From CALHVX01 sp039198065 (GTDB lineage: Bacteria; Pseudomonadota; Gammaproteobacteria; Pseudomonadales; Azotimanducaceae), in NCBI GenBank assembly GCA_039198065.1, contig JBCCTU010000010.1:97459-161458 (forward strand): a DNA stretch of 64,000 nt, in the 5' to 3' direction. Position 1 is the stretch's first letter; every line of letters begins with the position of its first letter. Under the pieces are notes generated by a model, which ran no database searches, had not been told where the DNA came from, and was given only the letters and a program-made list of their open reading frames with translations. Shown piece after piece: positions 17,446-26,750 of this stretch. The position numbers and the translations under genes were made by a program.

Positions 17446-18363
17446 ATGAGCATCCCCGAATCCGTGGCCGTCATCGGCGCAGGCGCAGCCGGTCTCTATG
17501 CTGGCGCGCGACTCAAAGCCCAAGGTCTTTCGGTCCGGCTGTTCGATAAGAGCCGGGCCATCGGCGGTCGGCTCGCCACGCGGCGTCACGACGATCAGCG
17601 CTGGAACCACGGTGCACCTCATGCGGACGGCGTCATCAACCGCTTCCCCGAGCTAGCGCAGCGCTTGATCGAAGCGGGCGCCATCGATGCGACCCAGGAC
17701 CGCCTTGGCCATCCAGACGGCATGCGGTTTCTCTTTTCATCGCTAGCCGATGAGCTGAGCCTCGAGCTTGGGGAGGCGGTTTCCAGTCTTGAAGTGGTCG
17801 ACGATGGCTTGCGGGTTCCGGGTCATCGGCCGGTCGATGCGGTGCTGCTCGCAGTTCCGGCGCCGCAGGCGGTGGCGCTCCTCGAAGCGTCACGGATCCC
17901 GGTACCAGCGGCACTCCAGGCCGTCACGTTTCGCCCCCGCTGGACGCTGGTGCTGGAAACAGCAGAACCGGTGCCTGAGCTTGAGCGCGTCGACGATTCC
18001 GTTGTCCGCTCCGCCGAGCTGCAAACCATCGGCCAGCCGGAACAGCGGGCGTGGGTGGTGCACGCGACAGACGCCTGGTCGTTGGCTCACCTCGAAGAGG
18101 CCAAAGACGCCGCTGCGTCGGCGCTGCACGCCCATCTCGAGGCCGTGCTCGGCCGTGAGTTGGCAACCACCTACTGTCGAGCGCACCGCTGGCGCTACGC
18201 GCTTACCGATCAACCGCTCGGGGTGCCTTGCCTTTGGGATGGTCGGATCGGCCTGTGCGGTGACTGGTGTCTGGGGCCCACCGTGGGTGATGCGCTGGCC
18301 AGTGCCGAAGCGCTCGTCAACACACTGACCGGCGCGCTGACCGGGCGACGACGCCCCAGTTGA
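17446..18363 (+). CDS. Renalase-like FAD-dependent oxidoreductase
   Basis: 305 residues. An N-terminal dinucleotide-binding motif VAVIGAGAAGLYAGARL and the second FAD contact DKSRAIGGRLATRR define the amine-oxidase/renalase-like flavoprotein group (COG3380). The C-terminal flavin-contacting stretch is GRIGLCGDWCLGPTVGDALASA. The fold oxidises NAD(P)H isomers or amines with O2, but the bacterial substrate cannot be read from the sequence. No signal peptide. Single gene; the ribosome site is weak and ATG 17446 is chosen because the Rossmann motif begins directly after it. Confidence 0.82.
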   Translation: MSIPESVAVIGAGAAGLYAGARLKAQGLSVRLFDKSRAIGGRLATRRHDDQRWNHGAPHADGVINRFPELAQRLIEAGAIDATQDRLGHPDGMRFLFSSLADELSLELGEAVSSLEVVDDGLRVPGHRPVDAVLLAVPAPQAVALLEASRIPVPAALQAVTFRPRWTLVLETAEPVPELERVDDSVVRSAELQTIGQPEQRAWVVHATDAWSLAHLEEAKDAAASALHAHLEAVLGRELATTYCRAHRWRYALTDQPLGVPCLWDGRIGLCGDWCLGPTVGDALASAEALVNTLTGALTGRRRPS

Positions 18364-18419
18364 CCGATATTAATCACCTCGCCCGACGGCCGCGGCGGCC
18401 CTAAGGGATTACCCGTAAA

Positions 18420-18441
18420 AGTGTCAATTCAAATTGACACT
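18420..18441. promoter_or_regulatory. Perfect 22-bp palindrome upstream of the TonB receptor
   Basis: AGTGTCAATT (18420-18429), CA, AATTGACACT (18432-18441): perfect 10-bp arms with a 2-nt spacer, 68 bp before the receptor's ATG. Each arm contains the perfect -35 hexamer TTGACA (18434-18439 on the plus strand); the -10 at 17 bp (GAAGCT) is weak. Size and symmetry fit a TetR- or LacI-type dimer site covering the promoter. No such regulator gene is adjacent. Confidence 0.7.
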
Positions 18442-18508
18442 GTTTTGGTCGTTGCAGAAGCTTCAAACCGTAGTGAATGCCACAAGGCACAACGGGAGAG
18501 CTTCAACC

Positions 18509-21037
18509 ATGACGATTCGACCCGCTTCTTTTGCAGTACTTTCAACTCTGGCCACCCTGAGCGGCGGACTGAGTCCACTTGCCTTGGCAATGGACGCGCA
18601 GGGAGCAGACCAGGCAGATCCTCTCGCGATTGAGGAAGTGCTGGTCACGGCGCGCAAGACGGCGGAAAGCAGTCAGGAAGTTCCCATGGCGCTGCGCGTG
18701 ATGACCGCCGATGACATGCGTCGCCAAGGCTTCGACACCATTGCCGACACCAATCTGATGGTGCCTGGCCTGACCTTCGACGTTGGCGGGTTTGTCCAGG
18801 ATACGCGCCCGGCCATGCGCGGTATGCAGAACGAGCGCGGTCGCCCGAGCGTTGCGATTCTCATCGATTCCATCGACGCTTCGACGGAGAACCTCAGTAT
18901 TGCCGGTGGCTCCAGTGCGCTGCACAGCCGTCTGTTGGACGTTGAGCGACTGGAAATCGTAAAAGGCCCGCAAACCCTGCTCTACGGGCGCAACGCCTTC
19001 GGCGGTGCCATCAACGTGGTAACGGCCCGGCCAACCTTCGAGTGGCAGGGCCGCGCGGGGATTGAGGTCGGCAACGAAGGGCGGCAGACCCTGGACGCAG
19101 GGCTGTCCGGGCCGATCATCGAGGATCGCCTCGCGTTCCGCGCATCGATTGCCCAGCATCAATTCGATGGGTTCTTCGACAACCCGAACACGGGTGCCGG
19201 ACTCGGCCAAGAGGATTCCCTAGGCGGTTCTCTGGCGCTGCTCTGGACGCCGAGCGAGCGATTGACGGTGTTTGGCCGCTACCAACTGGCCGATGAGGAC
19301 TACAGCGAGCCGGCAACGGCGCTCGTTACCTATCGCGATCGTCTTCCCGTGCCCGGCGGCACCTTCAGTGCCGGACCACCGGGGAGCCCACGACTGCCTT
19401 GCCCCGGGGACCTCGCGTCAGCGCCGCCGCAGGTGGCTGCGGCCTGTACCCGCGGCGTCTTTGCCGGGGCGCTGAACGCCGATGAGAGCGACATTGATCT
19501 GTCCCCAGATCCGCAGACGGGCGGGGCGTTTCCCGGCATGGATCAAACGCAGCAATTCGGCACGCTGCAGGTCGACTACGATCTTGGTCCCGGTACGCTT
19601 ACCTATCTTGCGGGATTCATGGACAACGAAAGCTCCGATCGATCGGATACGGACTACACCAATTACGCCGTCACCGATCCCTTTGCTTTCTCTATCTCGA
19701 CCGTGAACCTCATGGACTACGACTTTGCGCAGCAGTCCCATGAGCTCCGCTACGTTGGTGACACGGAACGATTTCACTGGATCGTTGGCGGTGCCAGCTA
19801 TCGCGAACGCGCGAGGTTGAACAATGCTTCCATGTTCTGGACGCGAAACCCGGACTCCTTTCTCGCCGGTCCTCCCTTCAACCTGGCGAACGTGCCGAGC
19901 GGCGGAGTGCGTCCTGACAACCATCAACGCCGGGATACCGATCACTATTCGGTGTTCGCATCGCTCGGCTATGACTTGAGCGAACGACTGACGCTCACCG
20001 GTGAGGGACGCTTTTCGCGGGACCGCATCGACTATCAGGTACCGACCTGGTCTCGCCAGCAGATCAGCCTGTTGCAACAAACCCCGCAGCCGTTCTGTCC
20101 ACCCGAGACGGACGATCGAGATGTGCCGCAGTCGCAGAAGTATCCGAACGTCGCCTACGACTGTTCAACCCGCGACAGCGTGAGCAGTAGCGTATTCACA
20201 CCGCGCGTGGTTGCTGAGTTTCAGCGCAACGACACGCAGCTCTACTACGCCTCTGTCACCACCGGCTTCAAGCCCGGCGGTTTCGCCGCCAACGAGGCCG
20301 TAACGCTCGAAGGCCAGCGTTACAAAGAGGAACACGTGACCACCTACGAGGTCGGGGCGCGCAGTCAATGGTTGGACCGCAGCCTGCAGCTGAACGGCGC
20401 CGTGTATTTTAACGACTATAAAGATCAGCAGATTGGTATTCAGCAAGAACCGGCGGGCAGCGTGTCCCCGATTCCGGGCATAACCAATGCAGCGCGGGTA
20501 CAGGTATTCGGTGTTGAGCTGGACGCAACCTGGCAACCGACGGCGAATCTGCGCCTCGGCGCGGCTTATGCCTTTACCGATGCCGTGTTCGAGGATTACG
20601 TGCAGGGTGAGGACGGCTCGACAACGCTGAACAGGACGGAAGCGGGCAACATCGACGCTGACTTCTCCGGCAACCGGGTCGGGAAGAACCCGCGCCACGC
20701 CTGGAATCTGGATGTGGACTACGGTCGACCGCTCGCCGCGACGGGTTTTGAATGGCTCGCCGGCGCCACCGCCATCTATCGATCGCGCCGCTACCTCGAC
20801 GAAGCGAACCTTGCCTATCTGCCGTCGTTCTACCGTATCAACCTGCGCTTCGGGCTCGAAAGCGATCGCTATCAGTTGCTGGGTTACGTCGATAACTTGC
20901 TCGATGACGACCAGGTAACGAACGGCCAGCGGGTCGTCGATCTCGGCAACCCGGACGGTTTTGCCCCCGGACGCGGTTACCTGCTGCATCTGGCGACGCC
21001 GCGAAGCTACGGCGTGCGCTTTCAGGCACGCTTCTAG
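18509..21037 (+). CDS. TonB-dependent outer-membrane receptor
   Basis: 842 residues from ATG 18509 (GGGAGAG upstream); the frame is open from 18434, but that start lies in the palindrome and before the signal peptide. Signal peptide to about LALAMDAQG, then a TonB-box-like IEEVLVTARK, a plug domain (MTADDMRRQGFDTIADTNLM, RGMQNERGRPSVAILID, VERLEIVKGPQTLLYGRNAFGG given in part) and a beta-barrel with the final QARF ending in Phe. The IEEVLVTARK start and plug resemble catabolic receptors of Sphingomonas/Caulobacter type rather than siderophore receptors. The substrate is unknown. A perfect palindrome upstream suggests repressor control. No other transport genes adjoin it. Confidence 0.92.
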   Translation: MTIRPASFAVLSTLATLSGGLSPLALAMDAQGADQADPLAIEEVLVTARKTAESSQEVPMALRVMTADDMRRQGFDTIADTNLMVPGLTFDVGGFVQDTRPAMRGMQNERGRPSVAILIDSIDASTENLSIAGGSSALHSRLLDVERLEIVKGPQTLLYGRNAFGGAINVVTARPTFEWQGRAGIEVGNEGRQTLDAGLSGPIIEDRLAFRASIAQHQFDGFFDNPNTGAGLGQEDSLGGSLALLWTPSERLTVFGRYQLADEDYSEPATALVTYRDRLPVPGGTFSAGPPGSPRLPCPGDLASAPPQVAAACTRGVFAGALNADESDIDLSPDPQTGGAFPGMDQTQQFGTLQVDYDLGPGTLTYLAGFMDNESSDRSDTDYTNYAVTDPFAFSISTVNLMDYDFAQQSHELRYVGDTERFHWIVGGASYRERARLNNASMFWTRNPDSFLAGPPFNLANVPSGGVRPDNHQRRDTDHYSVFASLGYDLSERLTLTGEGRFSRDRIDYQVPTWSRQQISLLQQTPQPFCPPETDDRDVPQSQKYPNVAYDCSTRDSVSSSVFTPRVVAEFQRNDTQLYYASVTTGFKPGGFAANEAVTLEGQRYKEEHVTTYEVGARSQWLDRSLQLNGAVYFNDYKDQQIGIQQEPAGSVSPIPGITNAARVQVFGVELDATWQPTANLRLGAAYAFTDAVFEDYVQGEDGSTTLNRTEAGNIDADFSGNRVGKNPRHAWNLDVDYGRPLAATGFEWLAGATAIYRSRRYLDEANLAYLPSFYRINLRFGLESDRYQLLGYVDNLLDDDQVTNGQRVVDLGNPDGFAPGRGYLLHLATPRSYGVRFQARF

Positions 21038-21058
21038 GGTAGTTCTTCCTGCGCTTCG

Positions 21059-21883
21059 CTACGCGTCGCCTGATGGACGCTGAAGTGTGGTGATCAGAAA
21101 GCGCCGTTCGACGGTCTGAGCGGTGGTGAGATCGAGGTTTGTGTCGCGGGCATAGGTGTCGAGGCGCGTCATGACCTGCGCAAGCAGCGTATCGGGGAGC
21201 ACCCAGCTTTCCGCGTCGTCGCGGCTACGAATTCCAGCAAGCATGTCCTGCGGAGCAAGGCTTGCCTGCCAGCGCGCCAGTACCGATTCGGGGGTGCTGG
21301 CATCGCTGGCGATGGCGGGCACGAAACCGGCGGCTGCCGCGAGCGCTGGCAGTTCGCGCGCACCGGCACCCGCCGGTACGTCGGGCCCGAGTTCCATCAC
21401 GATTCTGCGAAAGGCGTTACGTAGATCGCCGGCGAAAGACTGCGGGTCGACCCAGTCGCGACCGAGGATCAGCAGTCCGCCGGGCTTAAGCACCCGGTAA
21501 AAGCCGGCTAAGGCAGCAGCGGGGTGCGTCAGCAGATGCAGTACGTGAACGCACAACACGGCATCGAAGCGCTCAGCGGTGAACGGCAGCGCTTCGGCAT
21601 CTCCGAGCACGGCTTCCAGTCGATCGTCGGCGCTCGCCGCCTGGTCCCGTAGCACCGCGAGCATGGCGTCGGATCGGTCGATACCGACGACGCATGCACC
21701 GGCCGTTGCCAGCGGAATGGCGATTCGCCCCGTCCCGACACCGATCTCCAACACCTCCGGTGCCGGCGGCAGCCGGGCGAGTAACCCGGCGGCGATCTGC
21801 GCCGACGCCTCCGGTGGATGTCCGCGCAGGGCGTCGTAGCGCTCTGTAACGCGGCGGTCGAAATCAAAGTTCAAGCGATCCAT
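21059..21883 (-). CDS. Class I SAM-dependent methyltransferase
   Basis: 274 residues. The Rossmann-fold methyltransferase motifs are in order: VLEIGVGTGRIAIPLA (motif I), VVGIDRSDAML, LGDAEALPF (motif II), FDAVLCVHVLHLL and RVLKPGGLLILGRDW (motif III). The layout is of the UbiE/COQ5 or methyltransferase-11 group. No substrate-binding feature identifies the acceptor. No signal peptide. It lies 21 bp from the convergent TonB receptor and 37 bp downstream of the PucC-type transporter in the same direction, so the two may be co-transcribed. Confidence 0.88.
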   Translation of the reverse strand: MDRLNFDFDRRVTERYDALRGHPPEASAQIAAGLLARLPPAPEVLEIGVGTGRIAIPLATAGACVVGIDRSDAMLAVLRDQAASADDRLEAVLGDAEALPFTAERFDAVLCVHVLHLLTHPAAALAGFYRVLKPGGLLILGRDWVDPQSFAGDLRNAFRRIVMELGPDVPAGAGARELPALAAAAGFVPAIASDASTPESVLARWQASLAPQDMLAGIRSRDDAESWVLPDTLLAQVMTRLDTYARDTNLDLTTAQTVERRFLITTLQRPSGDA

Positions 21884-21920
21884 AGGCGTCTAAGATGTTC
21901 TAGGTGACGGTGTTTGCGCC

Positions 21921-23345
21921 TCAGGTGCCAGCGAGGGGTTCGAGCGGAAGCGCATCGATCCCCGAGGCTGGTTCGGCGTTGCGGTCGTGGGCCGCTGCCG
22001 TGGGTTTGATGGCTTGCTCGCGGAAGCGGCGTAACGACACGCTGGCGAGGAGCGCGGCAGCCATGGCGAGACTCCCGGCCTCGATCAAAAAGATCACGCC
22101 ATAGCCGCTGGCGGCGGTAAGGAACTCGCTGCCAATCAAGGCGCTGTGCAAGGCGCCGCTCAAGAGAGACGACAAGGCCATGCCCATGGCCTGAGCGGTT
22201 CCCCAGAGCCCAAGATAAAGCCCCGTGGCGCCGCTCACGGTCATGTCCATCATCAGCGCGAGCGCGCCGACGTTGAAGATGCCGGTCACGAACCCGAGCA
22301 GGATAAGGGTAGGCACGAGCGCCGCTTCGGCGTGCGTCAGCGCGATAAGGGCGAACGCGAGGTAGACCGTGGCCGCGAGCGTGCAGCCGGTTAAGGCGAG
22401 GGTTCGGCGGTCGATGCCGCGCCAGAAGGCGGCGATGCCCGTGGCGATCATGCCGAGCAACACGCCTACACCCCAGATGGGCTGGAATCGGGTAGTGCTT
22501 GCGATCTCGTAGCCGAACACCTCAGCGCCAAAGACTTCCAGCAGGTTTTCCTGCAGGAAAATCCCGAAGATCGCGGCTGCGATGAAGGTGAAGAACAGCA
22601 GCGCATCGCGGTTGCCGCGCAGCAGCGTCACAGCGGAGCGCAACGGATTGCCTGGGGGCGCGAGCCGCTGCGCGGTCAGGCGCAGCTGTTCGAGCTCGGA
22701 CCGGTCGCGGCGACGTTCGATGCCGAAGGTGCCGAGAACTACGGCCGAGATGACGATCAGCGGCGTCAGGCCGTAGAGCGTTTGCATTGCCTCCGGGCTG
22801 TACTCCGGGCGCACGGCGTTCATAACCACGGCAGAAAGAATGGTGCTCAGGATCATGACGATCCACACCGTTGCGATCACTGCCGGGCGCGCTTTCTCAG
22901 TCGTGTTCTCGGCGATCAGGGCGTGATAGTTGTCGCCGGTAAAGGCCATGCAGATGCCGAAGACGATGAACAGGCCAGTCGAGCCAAGCCAGCCGCCAAC
23001 GGAGCCCTCAGCCAACGCGAAGGTGGCCTGGGGAAGCGCCAGAAAGACCAGGCTTGCGCCGATGCTGCCGAGCAGCAGGTAGGGGGTACGACGCAGGCCG
23101 AACAGGGGGCGGGTGTCTGCAAGCCGACCGGCGAACACCTGAAACGGAGCCAGGAGGTAGTGAATGGAGAGCAGCGTCGTTACGACCACTGCCGTGATGC
23201 CAAGCTCGACGATGGCGACGCGGTTGTAGTCGATTGTCAGCAGCGCAAACATCCAGCCGACGGCGACCTTCGGCAGTGCGATCCGCAGCGTCCAGAAGGC
23301 GTTGTTGAGGGCGCTCCTAAGAGCGCTAAAGCCATGAGAAGTCAT
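21921..23345 (-). CDS. PucC/BCD-family MFS transporter
   Basis: 474 residues from ATG 23345; the longer frame to 23486 has no plausible N-terminus. About twelve hydrophobic segments. The N-terminal pattern RIALPKVAVGWMFALLTID then NRVAIVELGI, and the central FGLRRTPYLLLGS, are those of the PUCC (BCD) family, whose known members act in light-harvesting complex assembly or bacteriochlorophyll handling in the inner membrane. Here no photosynthesis gene is near: neighbours are a methyltransferase and an amidohydrolase. Either the organism has a photosynthesis cluster elsewhere or this paralogue has another cargo. Confidence 0.85.
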   Translation of the reverse strand: MTSHGFSALRSALNNAFWTLRIALPKVAVGWMFALLTIDYNRVAIVELGITAVVVTTLLSIHYLLAPFQVFAGRLADTRPLFGLRRTPYLLLGSIGASLVFLALPQATFALAEGSVGGWLGSTGLFIVFGICMAFTGDNYHALIAENTTEKARPAVIATVWIVMILSTILSAVVMNAVRPEYSPEAMQTLYGLTPLIVISAVVLGTFGIERRRDRSELEQLRLTAQRLAPPGNPLRSAVTLLRGNRDALLFFTFIAAAIFGIFLQENLLEVFGAEVFGYEIASTTRFQPIWGVGVLLGMIATGIAAFWRGIDRRTLALTGCTLAATVYLAFALIALTHAEAALVPTLILLGFVTGIFNVGALALMMDMTVSGATGLYLGLWGTAQAMGMALSSLLSGALHSALIGSEFLTAASGYGVIFLIEAGSLAMAAALLASVSLRRFREQAIKPTAAAHDRNAEPASGIDALPLEPLAGT

Positions 23346-23538
23346 CAGGTACCCGCCCCCGATCGGACACCCGTTGTGGCTCAACGGCTGGGCCGGGTCA
23401 ACTGAGGATTTCCCGTAGCTGCAGGGTTCCCGAGCGGCGGAAATGAAGGTACGACTTGGTTCAAGCGGTAGCTCAGCTTGACTCACCGCCGCTTAAGGGT
23501 CGCAATCACCGTTTGTCGCCCGAAGGAAAGAAAACCCC

Positions 23539-25449
23539 ATGATTCGATGCTGTACGTTGGCTTCGCTGCTTGTGGCGTCGTCAGCAGCTCTGTGCGCCGA
23601 CCCGTCAACGCTCCCCGGCTACCGGGAAGAAACGCACGAGTTCAGCGCGGAGACGAATGTCCGTCGGCAGCTGCTGCAGGTCTCGCTGGCGCGTGCCAAG
23701 GCCGACCTGCTCATTCGTAACGTTACCCTGCTGAACGTGTTTACCGGCGCCTGGGAGCCGAATCAGGACATCGTCATCGCCGGTCGTCGGATCGCCTGGG
23801 TCGGTACGACCGGCAGTTGGCCCGGGGAAGCCAAGGCCGTACGCGACGCGAAGGGCCTGTGGGCCGTGCCCGGTTTCGGTGAATCCCACAAGCACATCGA
23901 AAGCAGCTACCTGACGCCTGAGTATGAGGCGGCGCTCGTGGTGCCCTTTGGCAGCACCTGGACCGCGGAGGGATCCCACGAGCTGTCGAACGTCGTCGGC
24001 ATGAACAACGCGTCTTTCTGGCTCATGGCCGAGGACGCCGGCAGCCCGCTAAAGATTTTTCCAACCATCGGTTCCGCGACTCCGCCGACGGTCTACGAGG
24101 CCGGTGGTGGGTACTACGGCTACGATGCGATGGCGCGCTTCATGACTGAAGATCTACGGGTCGTAGGTCTCGGTGAAGTCATGGACTGGACCGCGGTAAA
24201 TCGCCTCGATGCACCGGGCCACGAACGTATCTGGGGCATGATCGATGCCACCTGGGCCCATCGCGGCGTCGTCGAGGGCCATGGAGCAGGGCTGGTCGGT
24301 GCCGATGAGATCAATGCCTTTGCCGCTGCCGGTTTGTCCTCGGACCACGAGGTTCGGTTGCCCCAGGAGGGCTATGAAAAACTCAGGCGCGGTGTGTTTC
24401 TCGAGGTACGCGTCGACACGGCGCGGGTGCTCTTTCCCTACCTGCTGAAGCAGGGCCTTAAAGACTGGAGCAATGTGTCGGTCACGACCGACGACCGGGA
24501 CGTGCACACCACGACGCAGCTCGGGTCCATGGATTACAACATTCGCACGGCGATTGAAGCCGGCGTGCCGCCGCGCATTGCCTACCAACTCGGCAGCTAC
24601 AACACGGCGCGGCACTTCCACATCGAGCACCTGGTCGGGTCCATTGCCCCGGGGCGCTTCGCCGACGTTGTGCTGCTCACGGACCCGGCGACGGTCGCGA
24701 TCGAGTCCGTGTACGCCAACGGTCAGCTCGCGGCGCGCCAGGGCAAGTACCTGCTGGACGTTCCGAAAATCGAGTACCCGGCCTGGGCGACGAACACGAT
24801 GAAGGTGGGGCGTACGGTTACGGCCGCAGATTTCCGCATCGCAGCGGCTCCCGATCGGACCACGATGAATGTCGCGCTGCTGGAACCGTTCTACTTCGCG
24901 CCGCAGCTTCCTACGGGGACGCTGCCGGTGAAGGACGGCGAACTGCGTGCCGATCCAGACGCCGGCATCATCAAAGTCGCCATGGTCGACCGCTATCAGG
25001 GCACGGGCGCGGTTTCAAAGATGTTCTGGCGCAACGTCGGGCCGAAGACGCCGGGCTCGGCCCTGGCCAGCTCCCAGTCCCACGACCTCCACAACATCTG
25101 GGTAATTGGCAACGACGACGCGGCGATGGCAACTGCGGTGAACGCCGTAGCGGAACTTCAGGGCGGCTGGGCACTGGTGCGCGAGGGCAAGGTCGTGGCT
25201 CAGGTTCGTCTCGAAGTTGCCGGGCTGATCAGTCAGCGACCGGTCGAGGTGGTCGGGGCAGAGGTTGAGGCGCTGTTCGCTGCCGCTGATGCGATGGACT
25301 GGATCGGCGACCCGGGCTTGCCGGAGCGCATGCGTTTCGCGTTTCTCACCGCCTCGCCCTGGAAATGGCAGCTGGTCGCGCCTTACGACGGTAATCCGGG
25401 TGGGCTGGTTAACGTCACCACGGGCGAAACGCACGCCGCAGTCTGGTAG
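23539..25449 (+). CDS. Exported adenine deaminase-like amidohydrolase
   Basis: 636 residues; GAAGGAAAG precedes the ATG. It follows the Ade family (COG1001) from end to end: GFGESHKHIESSYLTPEYE (metal HxH), GSHELSNVVGMNN, GLGEVMDW, VVEGHGAGLVGADEINAF, SSDHEV, TTDDRDVHTTTQLGSMDYN, IRTAIEAGVPP and IAPGRFADVVLL. The cytoplasmic enzyme hydrolyses adenine to hypoxanthine and ammonia using Mn/Fe. Unusually, this one begins with MIRCCTLASLLVASSAALC, a signal peptide, and carries ~50 extra N-terminal residues, so it may be periplasmic and have a different substrate. Nucleobase salvage genes (cytosine deaminase, upp) lie just downstream. Confidence 0.88.
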   Translation: MIRCCTLASLLVASSAALCADPSTLPGYREETHEFSAETNVRRQLLQVSLARAKADLLIRNVTLLNVFTGAWEPNQDIVIAGRRIAWVGTTGSWPGEAKAVRDAKGLWAVPGFGESHKHIESSYLTPEYEAALVVPFGSTWTAEGSHELSNVVGMNNASFWLMAEDAGSPLKIFPTIGSATPPTVYEAGGGYYGYDAMARFMTEDLRVVGLGEVMDWTAVNRLDAPGHERIWGMIDATWAHRGVVEGHGAGLVGADEINAFAAAGLSSDHEVRLPQEGYEKLRRGVFLEVRVDTARVLFPYLLKQGLKDWSNVSVTTDDRDVHTTTQLGSMDYNIRTAIEAGVPPRIAYQLGSYNTARHFHIEHLVGSIAPGRFADVVLLTDPATVAIESVYANGQLAARQGKYLLDVPKIEYPAWATNTMKVGRTVTAADFRIAAAPDRTTMNVALLEPFYFAPQLPTGTLPVKDGELRADPDAGIIKVAMVDRYQGTGAVSKMFWRNVGPKTPGSALASSQSHDLHNIWVIGNDDAAMATAVNAVAELQGGWALVREGKVVAQVRLEVAGLISQRPVEVVGAEVEALFAAADAMDWIGDPGLPERMRFAFLTASPWKWQLVAPYDGNPGGLVNVTTGETHAAVW

Positions 25450-25467
25450 CGAGCACTGGCGACAAGG

Positions 25468-26682
25468 GTGCGCGCTCACAAGAGTACCTGGCTGGCGCTT
25501 GGGTTGATGGCGGTGCTTCTTCTCGGCGGAGTGCTACCCGCCCAAGCGCACTTGCTTAATCTCTCGAAGGCGCGCGTGACCCTGGAACCCGCCGGTGGCG
25601 TTGCTGTGGAGCTCAAGCTCGACCTATTGCGCACGTTCGGCAGTCGGGCCCGTTACTTCGAACTGAGCCAGAACCCCGAGCCGCTTGCCGACCCTGCCTT
25701 GCGCGCGCTTCTGGAACCACTGTCCGCCGCGATCGAGGTGACCGTTGCTCGCCAGCGGGTGCCTTTGGCACTGACCGACCTCGTTTATGCGGATCTGCCC
25801 GAAGCGCGTTACCTCGATCCGTTCACCTGGCCACGGACGACACTCAAACTCCGTGGGCGCCTCGCGCTCGACTCGCCCCCAGCCGCCCGGGTTGGGGCCG
25901 AGGCCGGCGTCAGCGTGCGCTTTACGGCAGGGTTCGTCTTTGAAGAACCCATTGTGGTGACCATTGAGGACGCCGCGGCCGATCGCCGTCAGACCCGGTG
26001 GCTCGTGACGGGGCAACGATCCCCGATCTTTGCTGCGGCGAGTTGGGTCGGTGGTGCGGAGCAACCGTCGCGGCCGCCGCAAGCCGTGCTGCGAGACGGT
26101 CTCGAGGTGCTCATCGCCGGGGTTCGGCACATCTTGCCCGACGGTTTCGATCACCTGCTGTTCGTCGCTGGTCTGATGCTCGCCGCCGCGACGCTGCGCG
26201 CGCTGTTGATCAGTCTGCTGTGTTTTACCGTCGCCCACTCGCTGACCTTGGCCCTTGCGTCGCTGGGATGGGTTGTTGTTCCGTCGCTGTGGGTCGAGTC
26301 TCTTATCTTGCTTAGTATTGTCTGGGTAGCGGTTGAAAACCTCCGTGGGGCAGAGCGGCCAACGGTCCGCCTCCTGATCGTCTTTGCCTTTGGTCTGCTG
26401 CACGGACTCGGCTTTGCCGGGGCGTTGCGGGAACTGGATGCGTTCCTCGACGCTCCGATCTTCGTGCTGCTGCTGTTCAACCTCGGGGTCGAGGTCGGGC
26501 AGGTGCTGTTCGTTCTTGGCGGGCTAGTCCTTCTCATCGCTGCACAGCGTGTTGGTTCCGGAGCGAAACCTGCACCCACGCGGCCCCCGTTACCGCTGTT
26601 GGGCGCCGTGCGTCGCGGCGGCGCCTGGTTCGTCCTGGTTTTGGTGCTAGGCGTGTTGCTGCAGCGCGCCCTCAGCAGCTGA
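25468..26682 (+). CDS. HupE/UreJ-family membrane protein with extracytoplasmic N-domain
   Basis: 404 residues from GTG 25468, 18 bp after the amidohydrolase stop. A signal sequence (LALGLMAVLLLGGVLPAQA) is followed by a ~190-residue soluble beta-rich domain starting HLLNLSKARVTLE, then a membrane domain of about six helices with the HupE/UreJ signature: GVRHILPDGFDHLLFVAGL, CFTVAHSLTLALA, FAFGLLHGLGFAGAL and NLGVEVGQVLF. The conserved His and Asp in these helices bind Ni or Co in the simple HupE permeases. This two-domain form is widespread and of unproven role. Spacing suggests co-transcription with the amidohydrolase. Confidence 0.85.
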   Translation: MRAHKSTWLALGLMAVLLLGGVLPAQAHLLNLSKARVTLEPAGGVAVELKLDLLRTFGSRARYFELSQNPEPLADPALRALLEPLSAAIEVTVARQRVPLALTDLVYADLPEARYLDPFTWPRTTLKLRGRLALDSPPAARVGAEAGVSVRFTAGFVFEEPIVVTIEDAAADRRQTRWLVTGQRSPIFAAASWVGGAEQPSRPPQAVLRDGLEVLIAGVRHILPDGFDHLLFVAGLMLAAATLRALLISLLCFTVAHSLTLALASLGWVVVPSLWVESLILLSIVWVAVENLRGAERPTVRLLIVFAFGLLHGLGFAGALRELDAFLDAPIFVLLLFNLGVEVGQVLFVLGGLVLLIAAQRVGSGAKPAPTRPPLPLLGAVRRGGAWFVLVLVLGVLLQRALSS

Positions 26683-26750
26683 TTCTTTACCGCCTGGACG
26701 TTTGGGGGGACACTCAAGCGGTCCTTTCAGCAAGCGGTTTTCACATCGAC

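Noticed and set aside
20165..20989. 274-codon minus-strand frame within the TonB receptor
   Set aside because: Antisense to the conserved beta-barrel region, with no ribosome site or recognisable fold.
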